A stretch of DNA of 32,026 bases from Lindgomyces ingoldianus (Eukaryota; Ascomycota; Dothideomycetes; Pleosporales; Lindgomycetaceae): contig NW_022985181.1 in the NCBI RefSeq assembly GCF_010093535.1, forward strand, positions 367,888-399,913, in the 5' to 3' direction. Below the pieces are notes generated by a model, which saw nothing but the letters and a program-made list of their open reading frames with translations, was not told the DNA's origin and made no database searches. Positions within the stretch are counted from its first letter, which is position 1; every line of letters starts with the position of its first letter. The position numbers were made by a program, and so were the translations under genes. This document shows positions 20,514-30,200 of this stretch, piece by piece.

Positions 20514-20689
20514 TAAGAGTTAGTAAGATGTACCTTGAGTAATTCGCTACTAGATCTAACTCTTTCCAGTATAGAAGCTTAAAGACTAGATTCAGATTAA
20601 ATATTATATAGAATAGACTTAGATTTACTATTTAATTCTTACGTAATAGATATAGTAGGCATAGATAGGCTAGCAAATGTACGACTATT
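20514..20689. other. Transition zone after the NatB gene
   Basis: Depleted trinucleotides become scarce within about 150 bp of the stop codon, and the sequence turns AT-rich. No poly(A) signal can be called with confidence, and no gene is seen. Confidence 0.5.
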
Positions 20690-20870
20690 AACATTAAAGG
20701 CCTTAGCAGCGCGTCGACAACTTCGGAAATCGCCGTCCCGGAAAGCTTGTAGGGCAAGCTCGATTCTACCCTCTTGAGAAGTAAGCAACGCGTTCTGTTG
20801 TTGAGGCATCGCGTCGTAGTTGGGGTGGAACTAGTCTTGGCATTTTTGAGACACTCGGTGATCAAGTACG
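20690..20870 (-). pseudogene. N-terminal fragment of a pogo-type transposase
   Basis: From ATG at 20808-20810 the minus strand reads QQNALLTSQEGRIELALQAF followed by RSCRRAAKAFNVNSRT, the helix-turn-helix (psq-like) N-terminus of fungal pogo transposases. The sequence breaks off within about 45 residues, toward 20690. Upstream is open but lacks a TIR. The longer open frame at 20632-20865 is a different, spurious frame of the same DNA. Confidence 0.7.
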
Positions 20871-20887
20871 TTAACTAAATTAATGGC

Positions 20888-20930
20888 CAACCCAACTAGA
20901 CCAACCTTAACCTAACTAAAAAGGTTGGGT
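20888..20930. repeat. AACCCAAC/GTTGGGTT inverted repeat beside the hAT fragment
   Basis: Eight-bp arms separated by about 26 bp, ending at the stop codon of the hAT frame (20930-20932). It could be part of a transposon end, but no target duplication was found. Confidence 0.4.
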
Positions 20931-21690
20931 TAGTAGTTCCTGATTCTAAGGTTGCTGAAGAGGTATACAAGCCTCTCAACACGCGTATTAAGGAGCCTAT
21001 TGCGCGTCTTATTATGTATATACCCATTCGTGCTCCAGTTGCGCTCCGCGGCGGCGCTCGTAGGATTTATGCTGAGGGCGTAAATCGCGAGATCCTTAAG
21101 GGAGCTTGAACAGTCCTGGCGGTGCCACCAGTCGGCTGGATCTGAATACTCTGAAAAGCTAAGCTAGCCGACCTCTCCGCCAAAGTAGCCCTTGCGATTG
21201 TACAGGTCTTGAAGCTCCTTATATACTGGGGCAGCGGCGTGGGCGCTGCCGAATCGCTCGGCGAGAAATGCGTCAATCTCGAGCCACACCCGGGTTGTGA
21301 TGTCGACTGGGCGCTCAACCCGCGGGCTGGGGTCGCAAATATAAGCTATTGCAAAAATCGGCTTATACATTTGCTTTAGGCGCTCTCCAATAAGTTTACG
21401 AATCTCCTGCTAGTCGAAATACGTTGTGCGGGGAGTAGTAGTCGCGAGCCACCTGAAATATGCGTATATTCGCGACGCCTTCGGATGTACACTTTCGAGT
21501 GCGATTGGAGCCTGTAGAAACGACCTAAGGACTTCAACTAAAATGCTGAGACGCTCCCAAAAGGCGTAATCCAGGACAATAAGGCGTATAAACTTCCATC
21601 TATCCTTCGCAGCTTGTGTATGGCGCGGTGGGAGTTCATTTTCGGGCTTATTAACAACGATTTGCATCAGCTCAGGGCTGGCCAAAATAG
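20930..21690 (-). pseudogene. hAT transposase C-terminal fragment, little mutated
   Basis: Minus-strand reading gives RWKFIRLIVLDYAFWERLSI near 21600, then MYKPIFAIAYICDP near 21365, then DPADWWHRQDC near 21130, and the hAT dimerisation block NPTSAAAERNWSTNGYIHNK near 21050. The frame ends at TAA 20930-20932. In-frame stops occur at about 21417 and 21165. The order (ribonuclease H-like middle, then C-terminal dimerisation region) is that of hAT elements. The N-terminal BED finger and first half of the core are missing. It is much less mutated than the adjacent hAT relic at 21700-24800 and its sequence differs, so it is probably a separate element. Confidence 0.82.
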
Positions 21691-21699
21691 TCTTAATAA

Positions 21700-23291
21700 T
21701 ACAAATAAGATTATCGGCTATCAGTTATATTTTATTCTAATACTTCAATACTTAGAAATAGTCTTGGCAAAGCACATGCCCTTAAGTACTCTCTAGGGTC
21801 AGTCTGTACAAGTTGTTAGCAGAGAGAAGACAATTCTATCTTGATACTAGAGCTAGTACTTATGTGCTTGATAGAGAAGCTGCGTAGCACAAACCTGCTT
21901 AAGCTCCTTCTCTACCCACCTTGTACAAAGGTTTAGGTGGAGAATAATAGAGAAGATATAGTACAGAGACTTATCTAGCTTTTCTAGATAGTCTTTTAGC
22001 TTCTAAATAGCTTAATAAATCTTTAGCTTAAAGAACTGCTACTTAGCTGTACTAGCTCTAGCGCAAGAGCCTTTTCCTTGCTTTAGTTGCTATAACTAGT
22101 TAGTAAAAAGGATAGGCTTGTATAAAGGCTAGAGCTTACTATCCTTGCCTGCTCTCCCTAAAGATATGTAAGGCAGATATCTAGATTTATATACATATAG
22201 TAGAGAGAGGCGTTATAGCCCTCTCCTATTAGCATTGCTAAGTTAAATACACTAAGATAGTTGTACATTATATAAAGGTACTCCTGCTCCTAGAAAGTAA
22301 GAGTGTTAGCAGTAAGCTCTGCTTTATAGTCCTTAATAAAAGAGAATAGAGCAGGACATACGTAGGGTAAAGAGAAGATAGCATTAAGCATTTAATACTA
22401 GCTATTCTATTTTATAGTGTTATTAAGAGAGATCCTTTTTTCTGCACTTTCCTAGAACTCTTTTATACATTAAAGTAATTACTAAATATAAATAATAATA
22501 TTATAAAGCTTTTTAAGGCATTTAAAAGTTTTTTAAAGCTTAATCTTATTTACTAACTTACTTTTTATACACTTATTAGTGTCTTCTTTCTCTGCTAATT
22601 AATTATGTTTAGAATTATATAATATATGTAAGATCTCCTCTCTTTTAAAAAATTAAAAGAGGTATGCCTTAATAATTAGGTTAAGAATATGTCTAAGGCA
22701 ATGTATCTGCTGCTACCCTAGTGTCTACTCTAGGTCTAAGCAGTACGTTGTATAAAGCTTCTTGCTAAACTTAATACACAGAGTTCTATTTGTCCCTACA
22801 TTATTGCTAACAATAGTAGCAACTTTACGTACAAGGCCTAGCTTCTCGCCATACTCCTCTATTATAGGCTATATTCCCTGCTTAAGCTGTGCAGAGCTAG
22901 CGTAGCTATTAATCTCTTATATTATAAGTAGAATTATTATCTTCTTTTTATCTAAGTTAACAAACTAAGCGCAGATTATAAGTGTAAGATTATTACTTAG
23001 TAAGGTTTAAATATTAATAATAAAATAAATTTAAAAAAAAGCTAATTAAAAAGTCTTTTATATAAAGTCCTTTTTTCTTTTAAATAAGGTCTTAATAATA
23101 TGCTATGTTAACTAGTAAGAGAATAAAATAACTATATAATATTCTAAGTTAATTATCTAAAGAAATGTGTAGAATTTAGAAGATTCTAGAACACTAAATA
23201 GTATACTTTATACAGCAATCTATATAGCTAAAGCCTTATAGACTATCTTCTTATTAAGAATTTACTAAAGGACTATTAAATTAAGTTTAGA
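21700..23291 (-). pseudogene. hAT transposase core, saturated, 3' half of an interrupted element
   Basis: Minus strand, stops ignored: KILHISLD-type opening near 23170, LIICAQFVNLDKKKI near 22960, YGEKLGLVRKVATIVSNNVG near 22850-22795, LHNIIIYI near 22500, SLNNTIKQNSQYQMLNAI-like sequence near 22410, and SLYYIFSIILHLNLCTRWVE near 21930. These correspond to successive blocks of the hAT catalytic region, including the family's N-T-RWNS-Y block and -LHP- block. It stops being readable near 21800. The N-terminal part is on the far side of the inserted pogo derivative, at 24428-24800. Confidence 0.78.
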
Positions 23292-23293
23292 TA

Positions 23294-24425
23294 ACGTACC
23301 TAACAGGTTGGCCAGCCACACAGGTTGGCTGGCTACTTTTGCTAAGCCCCTACTAAACTCTACCTATCTACATAATGCCTTAACAACAACACTAGATTAA
23401 ATTTTTTAAAGAACATTAGATATAGCTTACTCTTTAGGCTTTTAAATAAAACTTAAAACTTTTCTTATAACATGCTGCAGCTATCTATAATATCTCTTAC
23501 ATAATACTAAGTAATTAACACGCTAGACAGCCTTTATAAGCAGAATGCTAGCCTAAATTAAGGAATCTAACTAAGCTTAAAAAAGAGGTAGTTATTAAGT
23601 ACATATTTAAGCTTATTACGCGCAGATTTCCCCCTAGGCCCGCAGCTGTAGCTAATATAGCTAATTCCTTGCCTACAGAGCGCAATCTAGGCCAGGTTAG
23701 CTTAAACTAGCCTAGTATGTAGGTTAAGCACTACTCTAAGTTTATAATAAAGTTTAATTATAAGTATAATTATAAAAGAGCGCTTTATAAGGATCTAGAG
23801 GTTATCTAGGGCTAGTTTTGCCTAGTAGCTAACATAAAAGCTAAGTATAGTATCTAGGATAAAAATAAGTATAACTTTAATAAGTTAGGCTTTATAATAG
23901 GCTAGATATTAACTAGAGCAGTTATTATAGCTTTAGAGAGATAGAAATAGCTAAAAGTAATATAGTAAAGTAATAGAAAGTAAACAACAGTTATCTATAG
24001 CATTAATGTAATAAGGTAAGCTATAAGATTATAGAGCTTTAAGCAGTAAATAAAGCTGCTATGTAACATAGATTACATAAAAAGAAGCAGATTTAGGCAG
24101 AAAAGACTTTAATAGTTAAGAATAAAGCTTATCTAACTACTCTAAAGAAGTTTAAAGCGCGTAGTAATAAAAAGAAGCTAAAGACACAGGTGCGCGCTAA
24201 AAAAGGTAAGCTAAGTTAAAGGTAATATAAGTAGTGTAATTAGACTAGGCATAACTTGCGTATATGTAAGTAAGTAGTAAAAGTAGACTCTAAATAATAT
24301 CTTATGTTGTATTACTTTATATAGGGCTAAAGTAGGCTGTTTTGCAAGAGAATAGAGTAGTTTTAGTAGGGGCTTAGCAAAAGTAGCCAGCTAACCTGTG
24401 TGGCCAGCCAACCTGTTAGGTACGT
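23294..24425 (+). mobile_element. Internally deleted pogo derivative, copy B
   Basis: 1132 bp between TA duplications (23292-23293, 24426-24427), with both TIRs of the copy A family (ACGTACCTAACAGGTTGGCC). Collinear with copy A except for a single deletion. The left half matches up to about position 2738 of copy A, then jumps to about 3470 (GATTA-AGAGCTTTAAG), losing about 730 bp of the catalytic core. It is a non-autonomous derivative. Its insertion splits a hAT transposase. Confidence 0.9.
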
Positions 24426-24427
24426 TA

Positions 24428-24800
24428 AGTTACTTTTCTTAGAGAAGGTTTTATAAAGTAACTTAAATTAAGTCTTAGCTTTTTTTATATAACATCCTTA
24501 CTTAGCCTATACATTAATATTATAGCTCTTTTAAAGGTAATAGCAAAAGTTTGTTGTAACTATCTGTGCGTAGTCATAGTATCTACAGTAGTAGATCTTA
24601 CTTCCCTTTGCATTATGTGTTGGCTTGCTTAGGTTGTACAGGCGCGTATAGATATTAATATTTAACGCCTTACGTTGTCTTAAAGGAGCTGTGGCAGAGC
24701 TAGAGGGAGCTCTAAGGCTATCTTTAAAGAAAAGAGAGGGCGTGCTATCCTCTAGTTCTTCTAATCCTGCAATATCTAAAGCTATAGTTGCGTATAATTT
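24428..24800 (-). pseudogene. hAT transposase N-terminus with BED-type zinc finger (dead)
   Basis: Minus strand from about 24800: LEELEDSTPSLFFKDSL, then TRLYNLSKPTHNAKGSKIYY, then CRYYDYAQIVTTNFCYYLQK near 24545. The Cys/His spacing of a BED finger is recognisable although Cys and His codons are partly mutated. Joined across copy B to 23291, it forms one hAT transposase. Confidence 0.72.
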
Positions 24801-24820
24801 TAGTAGGGCAGTGTGCTAAG

Positions 24821-24885
24821 ACTATTTAATAATTATTAAATAGTTTAATAATTCTGCACGTGATTAATAATTTAATAATTATTAA
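24821..24885. repeat. AT-only palindromes at a mutated/unmutated boundary
   Basis: A perfect 24-bp palindrome (24821-24844, centre AATAATTATT) and a second TTAATAATTATTAA at 24872-24885. They sit where the saturated hAT sequence ends and unmutated sequence begins at about 24890. Confidence 0.7.
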
Positions 24886-24889
24886 GCAA

Positions 24890-25150
24890 ATTTTATTTTA
24901 GCCAGCCCTGCATCAGCTCGCGATTCCGGAGCACGGACCACATGCCGTGGCTCATGGGTCAATGCGCGCTGAACACCAAACCACCTCAGCCAAACTTGAA
25001 GCTATAGAGCTCTGCATAATAGCTATTATTACCGGATATTTTAGGAGAGGGGTCTATAGCGCTCAATAATTAATAATAACTACAAAAATCTACTCGGAGT
25101 CTTAATAATCCGGCCCCTGCGTGACTGAGGCTGCAGAGGTCGCGATGCAG
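24890..25150. other. Unmutated non-coding segment
   Basis: Normal composition, with many surviving CCA, TGG and CGG sites. It lies downstream of the Fot1 transposase and may be its 3' untranslated end, but I could not define a TIR. Nothing else is recognised. Confidence 0.4.
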
Positions 25151-25159
25151 CACCTAGGG

Positions 25160-26964
25160 CCTTAGCAGCACCTACAGCCTTAGCAATAAGCTAATTTTCC
25201 TTAATAGCCTTCCTAGGTAGCCTTAAAGCCTTTTTTTCTACCCTTTTTTTACTAATTTTATACAATTTTAGAGTTATTGCTAAGCTCTGCGAGCCTGCTG
25301 CTTCTAGGCTCGCTCAGCTACCCGATCAACCTTCTCCTTTACTCAAGCTACTCGCGCCTCAGCCCTCGCAAAGCGCTTTTCCTAGAGTAGCTAAGCCTTA
25401 AGCTACTAGCTAGCTCTCCGGGCTTCAGCTGCCTCAGCTTTTTAGAGTAGTAGCTACTTCTCCTCAGCCTCTTTCTGCTATAGACGATCACGTGCCTCCC
25501 GCACCTTCCTTAGTAACTAGAAAATCACTCCTCCATAGTACTCGTTAGGCTGCTCAAGCGGCAGAGCCTTGCCACGCTTCCTACGCCTCTTCTTATTGAC
25601 TAGAGCTGCTCTTAGGCCCTTGTTTTCATGCTAGAGTAGCTGTTTTTAGACTAATATTAAGTAAATTATACAACTTAGCTTCTTTGCCTCAGGAGTACCC
25701 ATATCTACTACAGCTTTCATAATCCTATCAATTTTTCTCCACTCTAATACACTTAGTACTAAGGTTGAGCTTTCTCTTAATTCCTGCTTAGGCTGTTAGC
25801 TAGGCTTAGTAAACTTTCTAAGTATAGCCTTTAGGTTAAGTAGTAATATGCCAGTAGCCTTAAAGGCCTTGATAATTAATAGCTATCTAAATAAGCTATG
25901 CTAGGCCCTGTAGAACGGGCTAAAGAAATCCCTCTTAGTTACTAACAATAGGCCCTAGCACTTATAGAGAAAGGCTAATAGCTCAGCTAAGTAGGCAGCT
26001 AAGAGAGGCTTGAACATACAGACATCAAGTGGCTACAGCGTATGCGTAGAGTAAGACGGAAGAATAGCTAGAAGGATCTCATTCTTGTCGCAGTAGTTAA
26101 TAAAATCTATAGTAATATAGGATCCATAGCTGTTAAGGATAAGTAGTCGGTATGCCTGTTAAGCTTTCTTTCGAGTATGACGATCAAACACCTGCTCAAG
26201 CCACGCAAGGCCTATATTATTATTTGTCCAGCCTAAAGGAGATGAGGTGATAAAGGCTAAGTATTTATCAGGATTGATTTCTTCAACCCAGCTTGACTGG
26301 AGGCTTCCAGACGCGGCCTAATAGATAAGAGCTGGCTCTATAGCTGATCCGTCGGCGTATATACAAGCTAGGAGCGAGATCCAGGAGCGATTCCCATCTT
26401 GAATAGCTTGCCTTACTTCCTTCCTCTCGTACATCTGTCTACTAAACACTCGCTTAGAGCGTGTAATATTACTAAGTAGGAAGCCTTTTTCGTCCATATT
26501 GTACGTGAGCGAGGCTCAATATTATATTGGCTGATTTTCTGCTGTAGTAGGTTGAAATAGGGGCTGTACTTTGCCTCTGAATCGGCTTTATAGCGATTGC
26601 TGTCTATACCAGTCGTCCACTGCAAGATCAGGTGGGTGCTGTTGCGCTTGATGAACTAGTCAACCTAGTACATACTAACGTCGATTTTGGCTATACAGGC
26701 TGCGAAATTTTGTATTATTTGCCTTGTAGGTGGTAGGCCTCGCTGAGTAAGCTTTTCAATATAGCGTATAAGCTCGCGCTCTTATTGAGGGCTAAGCTTT
26801 CGTCGGTTGAGTCCTGTAGCTTCACGAGACTGCGTTTCAGCCCGGTGCCTCCGCGTCAGCGTGGAGCGTACAACGCCGTGCTTCTTAGCCATTTTTGTAT
26901 AATTGATTGATTCTCCAGAATCTAAAGATCTCAGTTCTGTAAGCGCGGCCTCGAGTGATCCCAT
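25160..26964 (-). pseudogene. Fot1/pogo-type transposase, lightly mutated
   Basis: ATG at 26962-26964 begins GSLEAALTELRSLDSGESI, with TKMAKKHGVVRSTLTRRHRA next, the N-terminal helix-turn-helix of this family. LTQRGLPPTRQIIQNFAA follows near 26750 and ADSEAKYSPYFNLLQQKISQ near 26560. The core reads ICADGSAI-type sequence near 26350, WVEEINPDKYLAFITSSPLG near 26270, LLILNSYGSY near 26150 and THTLQPLDVCMF near 26040 (some Trp/Gln codons are stops). A Lys/Arg/Glu-rich tail, including KKRRRRKRGKALPLEQPNEY near 25590, follows. The second acidic residue reads Asn. Nearly all domains are present at about 600 codons, but at least eight stops and one apparent frameshift near 26480 break it. TIRs were not found; the 15-bp array abuts the start. 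Confidence 0.85.
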
Positions 26965-26985
26965 ATTGGCGGCGATAGGTAGTGT

Positions 26986-27390
26986 TGAATATTTATCCTA
27001 CAACACGGAGTATTCCGGATCCTAGTAATTCCATCCGGCATAAACCGAATTGTAGGACTACAATTCGGAGCGCTCCGGATCGGAGTACTTCCATCCGACA
27101 TAAACCGAATTGTAGTACTACAATTCGATGTACTTCGGCTATCAGTACTAACAAGAGAAGTACGTCCCCTTGACGTACACTCGCGTGTAGTAGGTCGCAT
27201 GCTATCACTTCGGGTATCAGTCCTACAAAACGAAGTGCTCTCGATTCATGTATTTCAATTCGGCGTATTTCGGCTTTCAATATGATAAAGAGAAGTCCAT
27301 CCCTTTGACGTATACTGACGTGGAATAAGTGACATCCCATCATTTCGACTATTTGTCTTACGAAACCAAGTACTCTCGGTTGATATATGA
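26986..27390. repeat. 15-bp tandem array, 27 units
   Basis: Exactly 405 bp that divide into 27 fifteen-base units starting at 26986, with an unstable consensus near CGANTCGNAGTACTT. A 60-bp higher-order repeat is visible: 27001-27060 and 27061-27120 match at about 80 percent of positions. Two near-perfect palindromes, 27045-27068 and 27106-27127, have GAATTGTAG arms. Several frames on both strands stay open because the period is a multiple of three. The minus-strand frames show five-residue rhythms (STSNC STTIR FMSDG STPIR), but two contain stops and no start is convincing. Confidence 0.85.
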
Positions 27391-27695
27391 CGCGTCTCAA
27401 AGCGTACCTGTGCAAGATCAAGGTGGAAGAGACAGCCGAGTGTGAGTGGTGCGGGTTGGTCGAATCGATCCCGCACTTTCTCTTCTGCTGCAGAAAGTGG
27501 GAACAGCCGGGACGGAAGCTCCGGTTGCAGCACGGAGGGCGATCCGGGGACCTGTCGTACGCGCTTGGGGGCTACTCGAGCCGGCAGGAGGGAGTCGAGA
27601 ACATTGATGGACCGATCGAGCGATGGAAGCCAGAGCCCGGTCCCAGGCTCCTCTCGCTTCCGAGCACTGATCTGGCCATGACCAGGCTACGATAG
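27391..27695 (+). pseudogene. 3' end of a Tad-like LINE reverse transcriptase
   Basis: Open frame beginning within RLKAYLCKIKVEETAECEWC, continuing VESIPHFLFCCRKW and GDLSYALGGYSSRQE, ending DGPIERWKPEP and a short tail. The Cys-x2-Cys...His...Cys arrangement and the GDLSYALGG-DGP-ERWKP ending are typical of the C-terminus of fungal Tad-type non-LTR retrotransposon polyproteins. Everything upstream (endonuclease, reverse transcriptase, RNase H) is missing; the 15-bp array replaces it. It is unmutated. The overlapping minus-strand frames are shadows. Confidence 0.8.
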
Positions 27696-28250
27696 AAAAC
27701 TCTTGACACTTCTGCCTGTTAGTCTGTGAAGTTGTAATGCTCATGCACCCTGGAATGCTCAATGCCTCTCTTACTGTGAGCATTTACTACAGAGGCTGAA
27801 GTATGGAGAAAGAAGCAGAAAGAAGCAACTATAGGTGGCGTTGTAGCGGTGAAGCAGAGCTGCATCCCCTAATGGAACATGGTCTCTAGAAGCAGGACCT
27901 AAAAGCAATACGAAGTGTCCACGAAAGTTGCGCATCCGTAAATGCGCCCAAAAAGGAGCAGTTAACAGTCAAATTAGACGACGTAATTGCTTTAGCTACG
28001 TTCTTTTTTTCCAGTGCGACGTCAACGTCAAAGTGCCGGAGACGGCAAACTAGCCTTGGCCATGCGTTCTAGGCCCCTCCAAACCCAGTGAATCTGGTTA
28101 GCCTAGCTTTCTCGCTTAAGTGGGCCAATCGCATTGCGCCTGCTTCAGATCACTCTCAGATCTGACATCTAACCTATTATAGTAAGGCTGCCCCCAAAAC
28201 TCACGGACCGCACGCATCTCTATTATTCACTATACATCTTGCCAAGCCTT
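27696..28250. other. Unmutated non-coding sequence
   Basis: Balanced composition with all trinucleotides present. The first part is probably LINE 3' untranslated sequence. No poly(A) tail, target duplication, tRNA or coding region is seen. GACGTCAACGTC at about 28019-28030 is a short direct repeat of a CRE-like word and may be chance. Confidence 0.45.
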
Positions 28251-28386
28251 TTCTCTTATTAGTTTAAAAAAGGGCTAGATTAATGTCTAATTAGCCTATA
28301 AAACTTTCTACTACTTTTATAAATATTCTAAAGTTTCAAGGTAAATAAATATATTTTACTAAGTTTATAACTATATTCTAGATATT
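28251..28386. other. Short saturated segment
   Basis: AT-rich, mutated and featureless, between unmutated sequence and the LTR start at 28387. Confidence 0.4.
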
Positions 28387-28615
28387 TGTTACGGTCTATA
28401 GTTGGCACAATGTAACGCCACCCGGATTGCCCCGCTGTTTAACCAAGTTGGAACAAACTCCAGACGGCGACCAATGGGAACCCCCGGAGGCGGCCCCATG
28501 GCACCCGATCGGAACAGAATGCGTCATCTAATAGGGATGGAGCACAAAGGAGCTCAGGGAGCTCTTAGTAGCTTAGAGGGTGTAAGCTCCTAGAGCTCCC
28601 CTAAACTACCTCTTA
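28387..28615 (+). mobile_element. 5' LTR (or part) of a gypsy element
   Basis: Begins TGTTACGGTCTATAGTTGGC at a sharp switch from saturated to normal composition, and precedes a gypsy gag relic in the same orientation. The 3' boundary is not defined because mutation resumes near 28600. It includes the hairpin at 28557-28600. The frame at 28402-28593 lies inside it and is not a gene. Confidence 0.55.
28557..28600. repeat. Long stem-loop in the LTR
   Basis: GGGAGCTCTTAGTAGCTTA and TAAGCTCCTAGAGCTCCC pair over about 17 bp with one bulge and one mismatch, leaving a loop of GAGGGTG. A role in transcript ending or packaging is possible; none is shown. Confidence 0.75.
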
Positions 28616-28779
28616 GCAAAAATTATTATGTATATAATTACGCAGTTAATTAACCCTAAGGAGGTGTAATTAAAGTTTAGTTTATCTTTTCATAGACTAA
28701 GTAGCATCTAGCTTTCTAAAAAGCTAAATACTATTTATATTTCTTACACTATAAATACTTCTAATTCTGTTATTAAGAC

Positions 28780-30200
28780 TGTTTAACCTAGCCCTATACT
28801 GCTGTTAAAGGCAAACCACCATTTAGCTATTCTATCCCCACCTCTGTCGCCCACTAGCACGTGCGATAGAACTGTAGACCCTATCTGTTGCTCCTCTATT
28901 CTAACCATACCTAGCCCAAGTGCTTCTATAAAGCAAGGATTATAACATTAATTACTAACCTCTAAGAAAGTATAACTCTTTACAACACTAATTTAAACAT
29001 AGCTAGCGCAGCTCTATTAGAGTTCTAAGTTAAGCTAACTCTTAATAAAGGCGCTTTTATAGGACAAATTAACTTAGTCTAACAAGATATTAAAGAACTA
29101 TAATAACTATAAGCTAAGATAGCTAATCTTACTACTTTATAAAATAAAGTTATTTAACTCTAATAAAAAATTACTATACTAGATGCTCTGCTACAGGTAA
29201 CAAGCCCCTAACAGGCATTAGCAGCTAGCGCATAGATACATGCTCTCTAGGTAGGGATAGCAAGCCTCTTGAATGCTGCTGCAGAAAAAACAAGCATTGC
29301 TGCTGAAAAGACTTTAAGACTAGCCCTCTTAAAGGCTTTTAAAGAATTACTTAAAGACCTCTAATTATTTTTTACCTAATGCTATTTATATATGCAGTAT
29401 AACTAAGGAGCATTTTAGTCCCACAAAGAAATAATATTCTAGATAGGCCTACACTTTAAAGGTCCCCTAGTAATATAGTTCTAGCTACATACTAATAATT
29501 AAATGTAATTTAAAGCTAATAGCACTACTCTAAACTTTAAAACTAAAGAAATATTTAGTAGTATTAATGCATTTAAAGATGCCTTAACAACTATTTATAG
29601 AACTATAGACAAACAAAAAATAGCAGCAGATAAATTAAATGCCCTCTAATAAGAAAAAAAGACTGCCTAACTCTACGCAGCTTACTTTAGGGAATTATTA
29701 GCTATATGTAGATAGACTAACTAGAAAGCACTATGCAGAATGTTTTATAACAGACTAAAGGACTCTATTAAGGATAAATTTACTTATAATACGAAACTAA
29801 CTATGCTAGAAGACTTTATAGGCAAAGTAATACTCTATAATAATTGCTATAAGGAACAAGAATAACAAAAAATGTAAGAAGAAGCCCTCTAGAAATCTAA
29901 GTTTATTCTTAGAAAGAAAAAAGCTCCTTAATATAATAAAGAACTAATAGACCTTAGTTATGTAAAACATATATAAAGCTACCCTTTAAAGAAAAGCTAA
30001 GCTTTTAGACGTGTTAGGCTGCCTTTAACTAAGAAGTAATAAAAGTAGCTAGAAGACAAGGCCTGCCTAAATTATAAAAAAGTAAAACACTTTTGCTATA
30101 ATTGCCTAAACTCTAAGAAGAGGGAGAATAAAGGTACTACTGTAATAGTAAAAGCTGTTACTATTAAATATAGTCTTATAGATAAAGAGATCTTATAAAG
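28780..30200 (+). pseudogene. Ty3/gypsy Gag (dead)
   Basis: Plus strand, stops ignored: a coiled-coil-like opening (about 29090-29300), then FKDALTTIYRTIDKQKIAAD near 29570, AAYFRELLAIC near 29680, and ALCRMFYNRLKDSIKDKFTY near 29730. MLEDFIGKVILYNN and the basic tail YKEQ...KKKAP follow. The order (capsid core, then FYRGLKD-like and IRIDN-like blocks) is that of fungal gypsy Gag. A degenerate zinc-knuckle-like CYNCLNSKK lies near 30090. Premature TAA/TAG codons are abundant. Confidence 0.78.

Noticed and set aside
20632..20865. 77-codon minus-strand frame
   Set aside because: Another frame of the pogo N-terminal fragment; the helix-turn-helix sequence is in a different frame.
21164..21370. 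Mutually overlapping minus-strand frames as separate genes
   Set aside because: One frame is the hAT transposase continued past a stop; the other (21067-21318) is its shadow.
26993..27533. Minus-strand pentapeptide-repeat protein gene
   Set aside because: Five-residue rhythm is visible in several frames at once, two frames contain stops, and no start or flanking exon supports one. Kept as a finding about the array only.
27418..27783. 121-codon minus-strand frame
   Set aside because: Shadow of the LINE C-terminal reading frame on the plus strand, which has the family motifs.
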